From the NCBI GenBank assembly GCA_007115705.1, contig QXEO01002084.1, positions 248,001-312,000 of the forward strand: 64,000 bases of DNA, given 5' to 3'. A program made the translations under genes and the position numbers. Below, piece by piece: positions 54,854 to 64,000 of the stretch. Below the pieces are notes generated by a model. It was given only the letters and a program-made list of their open reading frames with translations, did not search any database and was not told the origin of the DNA. The DNA comes from Dactylis glomerata (Eukaryota > Streptophyta > Magnoliopsida > Poales > Poaceae). The first letter of the stretch is position 1, and each line of letters begins with the position of its first letter.

Positions 54854-57800
54854 TGTAACGACCCAAGATTTTGTCAAATTTTGGGAATTTTTTTTTCGCT
54901 TTTGTATTGCTTGAGATGATTGGAATTTCACAGGGATTTAAAACTTTTTGAGTCTATTTGAAAGCTTTATTAGAAAACTATTTTAAACTTTCTATTATTT
55001 TCTTGAAGAACTTCTTTGAGAAGGATCAAGTATCAAAATACTACTTTGTGTTTATTCAAACCTATGCAAGCTATCTTGCAAAGGGATATTTACAAAATGG
55101 TTTATAAAGTTTTCTATGCCAAAGGAATGTTTTACAAATATATTTCAAAAACTAGTTTTATAAAGTTTATTCTCTGATTTTAAAAGGATTACTTTAAAAT
55201 CCTATTTCTACTTTGGTTTATGCAAATAAACCCTTTGTCTGAATTATAGAGTTTTTATTTGGAAATTTGTTTTAATTATAAAAACATGTTTGCTACTGTT
55301 ATGGATTGTTGTTTTGAATTTTAGAAACTTTACAAAGTTGGTTTGAAGCCATTTGGATTCAATATGGAAAATCTAGAAAACAAATAAGAAAACAAAAAAA
55401 GGAAAAAGAAGAAAGAAGAAAAATAAATAAGAAGGCCAAGGGGAAACGAACCGGCCCAGTCCAGCTTTTGGCCCGTGGCCCAGCAAGCCCTCCCGAACCG
55501 GTACCCTCTTCCCTCTCTCTCCCTCGCTGCCATGTAGGCCCCACCAGTCAGGCCGGACCCACCTGCCAGATCCTCCTTCTTCCCCGTGATTACCTCCTCC
55601 ACTGGAAACCGCCGGCCGGAGTAACTCCCCCTCTTAATCTCTCATTAACCCTGCCCGTTTCGAGCGCCCGCCGTGCCTATAAGTAGCCCCATCTATCCTC
55701 TCTCATCTCCCTTTGCTCCTTCGCGGAATCGTCGACGAGCCACAGAGAAATCGCTCGCCGGAGCTCCGCACGTCTGCGGGCATCACCGTACGAATTCGTC
55801 GCCACCGGTGAATCCCGCGCCTCCTATTCCCTACCCTCTCTCTTCTTTTCCTCTGGCACCCTTCCCTGACTATTTTCCCCGTCGCATCAACAGCGGAGCA
55901 AAGCAATCGACCACGGACGAGGGTCACCGACGCCATCGCCCAACTCTAGCCGCCCCTCGGACGCATCACAGGAAGCAATCGACGCCTCCGTTCACATCCT
56001 CGAGCTCTCCGTCCTCTTCTGCATCCCCTCCGCTACTTCCTCGCCGTCGCTGTTCAACGGAAGCTCGCCGTCGACCTCTCTCTGGCCGCTCCTCGCCGGG
56101 AAGCCCGTCGGAACCCTAGCTCGAGCTGGTGAGCACCTCCTCCTTCTTTTCGTGGCCGTTCGATTGAGATCCAGTGGATCTAATCAATCCACTTAACCGA
56201 AAGGGTATAGATCAATCTGGTCCGCCCAATCACCTTTAGATCTGACGATCCACAGGCGTGATCCGGTCGAACCGGTACGCACCAGTAGGAATCTGCCACG
56301 TGGCCCTGTCTGAATCAAAACGATTTCGAAATAGAATTTCAAATCAGATTTCAACTCAATCTTGCAAAATTCATATCTTTTGATCCCTAGGTCCAAAAAT
56401 TGCAAATAATACCTCGTTGGAATCCTTGAGACTTGTAGAATCCAGCAGTACTATAAAATCTTATATTTTATGGGTTCAATTTGAAACTATTTTCAAATTG
56501 GAATCAAACCTTCTGTTAGCTTGATTAATTCATATCTTTAGTTCTATTAATCCAAAAATTACAAATTTGTAGTCTCTGGAATCCTCTCAACTTGTAGAAC
56601 ATCATAGGATCAAGAAAATCCAAATTTGATACGTGCACACACTTTGTGCATTCAAATTTGTCCAAATCACTATTTTGGTGATAATTCAAATTCTATAACT
56701 TATTTTAGGATGCTTCCACTTGCAGTAGCTTTGTTTCGCTGCAAGCTATCTAGTAGCATCACTCCCATATTTTATTGAACCATTTCACAATTATTCAAAT
56801 TCTAACATGAGAATTTGAGTAATTCCCACTATAGGAATAAAACTATTTCTTGTAGCAATGTTCCCTTCTACTTTAGAAAACCCTACGATCATACCTAGCT
56901 ATCAAATATCATCTTGAGATCACTTTGATCCAATGTCATATCTATCTAAACAACATCTTAATCGAGATCATATTCACTTAGACCTATCTTGCATAGTACC
57001 CACTTATTCAAATTACAAATGTGTCATTTGAGTAAAATGTGATACTTTCAATCTTAGTCTCTACCTTTGCTACTATGGTATTGATCAAATCAACATCGTA
57101 GTACTTAACCCAATCACATTTAATCGTTAGGAACCTTAAGCCATGTTTTCAAACATCATCTATACATATCCATTACCTATAGCCAGTTATTCATGTCTAC
57201 TCAATCTTAGCCATGCATTGAACTATTCAATTTGCATTTGAGTTAATTGAATACTTCAATGTTATATGAATTCTAGCCTAAGCTTAAGTGTAATATACAC
57301 TATTTAAGAATAATTGTTATCACACTTATTCGATAGTATTGCTATTGCACTATTTTGTCTCTTATATGAGTTACCCACATAAGATTTTTCCAAGATTCAT
57401 TATGCTTCGATAAAGCATGAAGATCTCACTCATTTTTTTTAATTCATATGTACTCAAATTGCAATTGTGCTACTTGAGTAGAATATGAATTCATCTCAAA
57501 CATTGGTTCTATTAATGTGGAGTTGTTATAACCCATACCATAGTATGTGTTATACACCATGTTGATCAATGAACCATTTGAGCCATGTCCTCAAATATCA
57601 ATCATTCATATCCAATCCAATGCCTACCTAGTTTTGTTCACATATACTGAACTATTCAACTTGCAAATGTGCTAATTGAGTAGTTCAAGCATTCCTAAAA
57701 CTCATATATGCTTTGATAAAGCATAAAAACTTCATCAATTATATTATGCCTAGCCCAATTCTCTCTTCAATCATATTGATCTTTCCAACTAAGCTCTCAA

Positions 57801-59523
57801 ATTCATATTTCACCATTCATGATCCTTTACCATATCTTTCTTATCATAACATCTCAATAAAACTAAATTGTTGAACCAACCCCTTCTTAATTGTTTGATT
57901 TGTTTGGTTGTGTTTGTATGGATTGTTTATGTTATGCTATTTCTTGTGCTATAGTTTGTGCGAAGAGCTACGTGCTTAGTTGAGAGAAGTGGAAAGATCG
58001 TATTCTTCAAAAAGGCAAGTGACACACATATCCCTTACCTATTTTATTTATGCATTAGTATATTCACCTCTTGTAGTATGCATGATAGGTGTTTTACTCA
58101 ACTGTTTTATCAATGCTTAGATCCTAGTAGTGTGTAGCAATCCCTCAAACCCCACCTGATAGGATGCTAAATACTTTGTTAATATTGATGCCATGCTAAG
58201 ATCACTTGAAAAGTGTTTTGTGAACAAATTAAGAACTTCAACTAAAATGAAACACCTGGGTGGATTGGTTTGATGTTGGAGGCGATGTTGAGTGGCTACC
58301 CAGGGCTACACACCTGGCTTTCAACCCAGGATTTGTGTAGTTGTCTTCGCCTGGGCGCTCACTTGTGGATGGCCACCCAGGAACAAAGAGATGGCTATGT
58401 CTTCCATGCTTAGTGTACTTCCAGTGCAGCCTTATGACATTATGGGCTCTGTCTTGACTGATTAGAATGTGGGAGTACAACTTGTCGGCAAGAAGTGGTG
58501 GTAGTTAAATTGTAGGTTGGGAACGGTGCTTGCCAAGTTAGTTGTCCTCTCCTTCTAAAAGGTCTCGTTTCATTTTATGTATGGGCATAAAATGAATCGT
58601 AAGGTGAAAGTGCACAACCCTTGCAAGGTGTTTTAAACTAATCGATTAGCCGTGTCCCCGGTTATGGACAATTGAGTCTCTAGACATGGAATGTACGGAA
58701 GAATCTCATCACCATTTCAGAATGATTAAAACTTGAATAGTGACTACTTAGGGCTACACACCTGACTATCAACTCAGGACTTGTGTAGTTGTCTTCGCCT
58801 AAGGGTCCTCACCAATCCCAAGACTAGCTACTCAGGGCTACACACCTAGCTATCAACCCAGGATTTGTGTGGTTGTCTTCGCCTGAGGGTTATCCTGGTT
58901 TTATCGAGTAACTACTCAGGGCTACACACCTGGCTATCAACCCAGGATTTGTGTGGTTGTCTTCGCCTGAGGGTTATCTTGGTTTTGTTGAGTTACTACC
59001 CAGGGCCACATACCCTGCAAGTGTGTGGTTGTCTTCGCCTGGGGGTTATCTTGACCTTTAAAAATCTTGAATGTTTAATAAAAAAAATATTAAAAATGAT
59101 TTTAGGATAAAATTGGCTTTATGCAAATCAGCCTATGAGATCCACCAGCCAAATGTCATGTAGTATAGTCTTTCCATAAAATGCCACCAAATATGTGTCA
59201 TTTGCCAGTACATCATTGTACTGACCCCTCTGGGGCTGCATATTCAAATGTGCAGGTTTCATTTCGAGTAAGGAACCAGGAGTAGGATCTCGAGACTACA
59301 TTCCAACATGTCTGCCTGTGGCACGTGATGAAGAATGGAGGCTCACTGCAACTATGCTTTATGCTGTGTACTCATAAGGTAGAATACCTATGTAACTGGA
59401 TTTACGTTATAATATTGATGCTATTGCAATGATTACTTGTTTTGTACTGTGGTGCTATCTACTGATCCAGGGAATGGCACAGATACACAGGAGTTCTGCC
59501 TTTAGCAAAGGTGGGGCATTACA
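54854..59523 (+). mobile_element. Putative 4.7-kb solo LTR (orientation by TATA)
   Basis: The insert starts TGTAACGACCC and ends GGCATTACA, so it has TGTAA/TTACA ends. The flanks GTATT (54849-54853) and GTAGT (59524-59528) are each one base from the GTAAT of the empty site in the other Athila-2 LTR, consistent with a 5-bp target duplication that has mutated. No retroelement protein is present. CTATAAGTAGCC at about 55676 is TATA-like. The size and lack of coding recall the giant LTRs of LARD-type elements known from barley. A single LTR left after recombination fits best; an unrecognised DNA element cannot be excluded. Confidence 0.65.
58744..59056 (+). repeat. 84-bp tandem repeat
   Basis: Units start at 58744, 58828, 58912 and 58996 (last one partial), each opening CTAC(T/C)(C/T)AGGGCTACACACCT and ending around GTCTTCGCCT...GGTTATC. 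A detached copy starts at 58296. Since 84 is a multiple of three, an accidental open frame crosses the array. Confidence 0.9.
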
Positions 59524-60805
59524 GTAGTAGTATGCAAGAAAGTAAATAGTGCGAGTAAAAGTAAAATGGTATAACAATGTAAGGGAAATTGGACCGGGGT
59601 CCACAGTTCACTAGTGGTGTCTCTCCATAAGATAAATAATAACATGCTGGGTAAACAAATTATAAATAGGCAATTGATAGAATAAAGATAACATACATAT
59701 CTCATGAGGATCACTACCAGATTCACTCTGGACATTACGACAAAATACATAGACCGTAATCCAAGTGCATGTATGACTAATAATCCACTCGCGGGGAGTC
59801 GTCCGAGTACCCCTTGAGTATTAAGTTGCGAACAACGGATAACTCATTAAGCAAAGTGCGTAAAGTAAACAAAGCAAATGTCCTTGGACACAAGAATGTT
59901 GTTTTCTCCCTAGTGGCAACAGCATATCTACAACCTTAGAGGTTTATGTCACTCCCCTATATTAATTAGAGGCATGAACCCAACTATCAAGGATAAATAC
60001 TCCCTCTTGGAGTCACTAGCATCTACTCGGCCAAGTTATCTACTAGCAACAGAAAGCATGCAAGATCATAAACAACATAGAGATAACATAAGATATATGA
60101 TTCAGCACATCAACTTAACATAGTACCAATACTCATCGGATCCCAACAAACACAACACGTATGATTACATAAAGATGATCTTGATCATGTAGGGCAGCTC
60201 ACAAGATCTAAACATGAAGCACATGGCGGAGGAGACAACCATCTAGCTACTGCTATGGACCCGTAGTCCAAGGTAGACTACTCACACATCACTCCGGAGG
60301 CGACCATGGTGGTGTAGAAGGCCTCCGGCAGGGTGCCGGAAAGAGCTCCTGGATCCTCCCGATCTTGCTTCGACGACGGCAGCGGCTTGCAGTATGTTTC
60401 GAGGAAAAGCGATCCGTCCTTTATGTTTTTCCCGTTGAGGGGATTTTATAGACGAAAGGGCAGCGTCAGAAGGTGGGCCGCCTGGCCTCACCATGTGGTG
60501 GCACGGCCAGGGGATGGGCCGCGCCACCATATGGTGAGCCTGGCTCCTGGCCCACCTCCGTCTCATCTTCGGTCTTCATGAAGCTTCGGTAAAAATAGGA
60601 GGTTTGGTTTTTGTTTTGTCCAATTCCGAGAATATTTCCTGTGTAACTTTTCTGAAACACAAAAATAGTAGAAAACAGGGAACTGGCACTGTGGCATCTT
60701 GTTAATAGGTTAGTTCCGGAAAATGCATAAAAACCCTAAGCAAATGATGTATAAACAAGCATGGAGCATAAAAACTTATAGATACGTTTGGGGCGTATCA
60801 GCAGC

Positions 60806-61865
60806 AAATCATGGTACCCTTCATGCATGTCAACATTAGGAAAATTCGGCTGGAACGCAGAGGAGATATTTTCAATGATAAACTACAGAGAACAGCATGA
60901 TTTCGACTATACCACATCACATATTTACAAAGAGGAGATAATTGTCTGAAACCGCAAAAAGTGAGTTTTCAATTACAACAGAAATGAAAGGACATAATAA
61001 CTACAAAGAAGGAGAAATCTACGCCACCTCAGAAGGCTCAGGGTCAGTCGAAGGAGGAACACTTGTATAAGGAGCTCTAGATGAAGACGTCAGAACAGTC
61101 AGGATCAGAGAGACAAGGTTGATCAAGTATTTCTTGGCCACTGAAAACAAGTCCTTCATCTCTTCAGGACTTCGAGGATGAGCTGAACTCACCTTTTCCC
61201 GGTCAACTTCCTCACCGTCAGACATAGCCAAGGCAACCATCTCTTTGGCACCACTTCTTACGGAAGAACGCTTTAGCGGAAGGGTAGGATCTTCAAGGGT
61301 ATCAAACGCATCGACCAACTTCCTAAGATTACCAGTTGACATGTCTTTCTTCTTCTTTGGGAACAGCCCGACAAACAAACATGGTAGCACGTGTCGGGTT
61401 TGCTGGAGCACGTTCCTGACGTTCTTCTAGTTCGATTCCAGAATGCCAAAGGTGTCAAACAGAGGGTCTTTGGCGGCGCCTTCACGTAGTCTAATAAATT
61501 CTCCAAGTTGTTCTGCTGCATCACAAAAATGCAAATAGTCAGAACGTATATCAACAAAAGCAAGATAATAGAAATTATAGCAAGACGACACTTACTACCA
61601 AAGGAGGTCAGCAAAATCGCCGATGCATTTTACAACAGCTTCTTCATGCTTTGATTGGTTCTGGGAAACATTGGCTAGAGTTTCCTCGGCTTTGATAGCC
61701 CTTGCCTCTGCCTTCTTAATAGCCCGATCGGCGGCAAGCTTGGCAGCAACAACCTCTTCGGCGTGTTTTTTTATCGGCTTCCTCCAGAGCCTTGCTGGTG
61801 GTTTTGAGTTTGGCCTCCAACAAAGTGGCACGGTTGAAGGCATTGTCCAGAGCAACTAGGAAATT
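60806..61865 (-). pseudogene. Antisense gene of Gypsy-B, middle exons
   Basis: On the minus strand, an Ala/Glu/Lys-rich coiled coil (EEVVAAKLAADRAIKKAEARAI) at 61855-61595 ends at DFADLLW. A later exon (about 61500-61019) has REGAAKDPLFDTFGILESN, then a TAG, then LFPKKKKDMSTGNLRKLVDAF and GEEVDREKVSS. These blocks belong to the same 'putative gypsy type transposon' protein whose N-terminal exon is in Gypsy-A (7050-6160) and whose C-terminus is at 37930-37060. The N-terminal exon is absent here because the element stops near 62046. Confidence 0.7.
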
Positions 61866-62046
61866 TAGAAAAGAAGATCCATTTAAAAATGGATATGACA
61901 AGTGTCAACACAAAGGGTATCAGATGATTTACCCCTTTTTTCATCGACAGTCTTTCAAATTTCAAGGCACTCAGTGCGAAGAGACAAGAATTTCTGCATT
62001 AGAGGCTGGAGACAAAGAAGAACAAAGTAAGATTACTATGACATAT

Positions 62047-62590
62047 TGATGTCTACGCACACTTCTATCCTTGTAGATAGTGTTGGGCCTCCAAGTGCAG
62101 AGGTTTGTAGAACAGCAGCAAGTTTCCCTTAAGTGGATCACCCAAGGTTTATCGAACTCATGGAGGAGGAGGTCAAAGCTATCCCTCTCAAACAACCCTG
62201 CAATTACGATACAGAAAGTCTCTTGTGTCCCCAACACACCCAATACACTTGTCAGATGTATAGGTGCACTAGTTCAGCGAAGAGATAGTGAAATACAAGT
62301 AGTAGTGATGATTATGAGTAGTAAATGTAATCTGAAATAAGTATCGCTGCAAGCAAACATGTAACAAAACGGAATGTAAATGGTGTGCAATGCTTGGAAA
62401 CAAGGCCTAGGGATCATACTTTCACTAGTGGACACACTCTCAAATAATATAACATAATTGAACCAATAGATACTAACATCAATATGCAACTCTAAACAAT
62501 TGTCCAATGGAAAACTAACACTAATCATGCGTAGGGCTATGAAGCACTCCTCAAAGTGTCGTCGTGGTGAAACAACATATGCCATGGGAT
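62047..62590 (-). repeat. LTR fragment, Gypsy/Athila-like
   Basis: It opens TGATGTCTACGCACAC on the plus strand and contains AAGGTTTATCGAACTCATGGAGG, similar in layout to the minus-strand Athila LTR (AAGGTTTATCGAACCAGTAGG). This suggests the 3' part of a related LTR in minus orientation. The right limit is approximate and no internal region adjoins it. Confidence 0.4.
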
Positions 62591-62599
62591 GGCTTAAAT

Positions 62600-63484
62600 G
62601 GGGGCCGAACTAGATGCTTGAGGATTCGGGAGTGGGGAGCGAGCTAAGAAGCACGACCAAAAGGAACACAGATCTACCCAGGTTCGGGGCTCTCGTAAGG
62701 AGATAACACCCCTACTCCTGCTCTACTGGTTGTATAAATGGATCGATGGAGTACACAACAATGGTGCTTCCAAGCTTTCTGCCAGAGGAGGAAGATGAAC
62801 TATCAACTGGGAGAGTAAGAAGAGACCAACCCTTGGCTAGGGCTCCCTGTGCCACCTTATATAGTGGTGGCCAGGGTTACAACGGTCATATACATGCAGA
62901 TGACACTGGCTATAGTCCAAATAGGACAAGGTGATGATGGCTGCCACCCTTGACTTTGCCACTCATTGCTCTCGATGGGACTCACCATCCCTGTACCTTG
63001 TACTTGCTTCGACTGTGACCTTACCACTGTGAGGTAAGGACTGTACTTTAGCACAGTGATGGTTGTTAGACCACCACTATGCACCCTGTCATCATGATCT
63101 TCTTCCATACTTGGATGTTTCCTTCCTTGATTGTAGGGATATGACACCTTGGTTGACTTCTGTATCCCGGATATAGCCGTTGGCTATATCCTGGACCTAT
63201 GTGCCGGACCAATGACCCGAGGTCAGGTAATCCGGCCTCCCCTGTTCCTGCATAATATAACAACTAAGTTAGGCCGGCATATCCATACATACACCGGCAC
63301 ACCTCTCCAAGTATCCCGGCTATGCCGATATATCTGAACCTTGGCCGGGATACGCCTTATATGCCGGTCTGGCCGGTACTCTTATATTCTGGCCAGACCC
63401 AACTTTGGTCAACCAGCATAAAGTCAACCATATTCCTTATATATTTCTAGTCTCTTGACCCTACCGGGGGCCATCGCCCCGACA
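62600..63484 (-). repeat. LTR in minus orientation (TGTCGGGG family)
   Basis: Read on the minus strand it starts TGTCGGGGCGATGG at 63484. CTATATAAGGTGGC near 62850-62865 looks like its TATA box. The far end is not precisely seen. It probably belongs to a Gypsy family; the name was not assigned. Confidence 0.5.
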
Positions 63485-63662
63485 CTAGTCCCCGAAGCTG
63501 TCGAGGTCCCCCAGTCCCAACTGAGGGGCCTTGGCAGCTTCGGGGACTAGTGTCGGGGGGATGGCCCCCGGTAGGGTCAAGAGACTAGAAAGATATAAGG
63601 AATATGGTTGACTTTATGCTGGTTGACAAAAGTTGGGTCTGGCCGGAATATAAGAGTACCGG
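63373..63662. repeat. 290-bp inverted repeat centred at 63517/63518
   Basis: Two arms of about 145 bp meet without a spacer. Each arm holds about 111 bp of LTR start (TGTCGGGG(C/G)GATGGCCCCC...) and 33 bp resembling the end of an internal region (CTAGTCCCCGAAGCTG and its complement). Confidence 0.88.
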
Positions 63663-64000
63663 TTGGCAGGTTCAATCATGCCATCTAATTTCTTATATCC
63701 CGGCTCTTGATTATACGTCAGCGATTAGATTATATGCCGGATCTCCGCGTATATACCGGCTCCTCTTCCTTCTCCAAAAGTTAATCTGGCCAGTCCCGAA
63801 GGTATTCCGGACGGGACTTGTTTCTCGCACGGTCACGCCGGCACATAGCTGAAGCTTCCTCGAGAAGCCACGCCCGACAGTTTCCCTCGAAACTTGCAAC
63901 TGCTCTGTCACTGTGAACGGTCACATCAAGTGACGGTTCACAGTGTGATTACTCTCTCCCATCATTGCCATAACTGGCCTAGTGGCACGGTTACAGAAAC
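63551..64000 (+). repeat. LTR start in plus orientation, cut by window end
   Basis: It begins TGTCGGGGGGATGG. It matches the minus-orientation LTR for about 111 bp, then diverges. A 16-bp-arm hairpin lies at 63909-63945. Confidence 0.5.

Larger units (their letters stand above)
37931..60800 (-). mobile_element. Athila-type Gypsy retrotransposon (Athila-2), hosting a CACTA and a solo LTR
   Basis: It lies in minus orientation: 3' LTR at 37931-39537, internal region 39538-54511 and 5' LTR 54512-60800. The CACTA at 40088-51114 and the LTR-like insert 54854-59523 are later. Without them the element is about 7.2 kb. LTR ends, primer site offset and the 3' noncoding domain match Athila-1, but the coding part is much shorter (about 280 codons) and divergent, so it is a different non-autonomous subfamily. 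Confidence 0.93.
54512..60800 (-). repeat. Athila-2 5' LTR, split by a later insertion
   Basis: Segments 54512-54853 and 59524-60800 together align with the 3' LTR at 37931-39537. Plus-strand ends are TGATGGTGTGG and GGGCGTATCA, followed by the GCAGC duplication. Confidence 0.92.
32898..62046 (+). mobile_element. Gypsy-B: Gypsy retrotransposon, 3'-truncated, hosting Athila-2
   Basis: It has a 5' LTR, a primer-binding site, a plus-strand gag-protease remnant and a long antisense gene. It is interrupted by Athila-2 (37931-60800) and its right part stops at about 62046, where unrelated LTR sequence starts. Reverse transcriptase and integrase are not seen, so even the intact element was probably non-autonomous. 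Its LTR and antisense exons match Gypsy-A. Confidence 0.85.

Noticed and set aside
55673..56119. Ser/Pro-rich 148-codon frame in the putative solo LTR
   Set aside because: Low-complexity sequence just after the TATA-like box in a GC-rich leader; no domain seen.
58865..59110. An 81-codon open frame in the putative solo LTR
   Set aside because: It is produced by the 84-bp tandem repeat, whose length is a multiple of three.

Overview
The window is repeat-dense plant nuclear DNA. The retrotransposon, CACTA and cytochrome P450 families present are those of grasses, and the nesting style and element types suggest a large Triticeae/Pooideae genome (wheat, barley, rye, Aegilops); this is inference, as the species cannot be fixed from the sequence. 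No tRNA, rRNA, CRISPR array or bacterial feature was seen. The only host gene recognised is a decayed CYP79-type P450 at 22851-26154; nearly everything else is nested transposable elements. ORF-based starts are used cautiously because many frames open at non-ATG codons.

Layout. (1) 1030-3367: 3' part of a LINE with broken reverse transcriptase and an A-tail. (2) 4437-21996: a Copia element (Copia-1; 5-bp target duplication TGGTC) interrupted by a 5'-truncated Gypsy remnant (Gypsy-A, to 8655) and by a complete Athila-type Gypsy element (Athila-1, 10635-18855; target duplication TATAC). (3) 21997-26228: the CYP79 pseudogene and its flanks. (4) 26229-32772: a second copy of the same Copia family in the same orientation (Copia-2; target duplication ATTTA). 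(5) 32898 to about 62046: a second copy of the Gypsy-A family (Gypsy-B) with a gag-protease remnant on the plus strand and a long antisense gene. It is interrupted by a minus-strand Athila-type element (Athila-2, 37931-60800; target duplication GCAGC). Athila-2 in turn carries an 11-kb CACTA DNA transposon (40088-51114; target duplication TTA) and, in its 5' LTR, a 4.7-kb putative solo LTR (54854-59523). (6) 62047-64000: LTR fragments, including two LTR starts arranged head to head in a large inverted repeat.

The CACTA element is the most informative unit. It has matching CACTA termini, subterminal arrays of a CTGTGGCGCA motif in both orientations, a TNP2-type transposase frame with four nonsense codons but no frameshift, and a second three-exon gene (TNPA-like region, DUF8039-like region and a catalytically degenerate Ulp1-like domain) with one extra G and one nonsense codon. 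A third, intact small ORF of 78 codons joins an RNase H1 N-terminal (viroplasmin-like) domain to a C-terminal membrane segment. Similar leader-intron sequence precedes the coding units, suggesting shared expression control.

The target duplications and interruptions order the events. Copia-1 is older than Gypsy-A and Athila-1; Gypsy-B is older than Athila-2; Athila-2 is older than the CACTA and the solo LTR; the CACTA carries a small Stowaway-like MITE. Every protein-coding retroelement here carries nonsense or frameshift lesions, so none looks autonomous.
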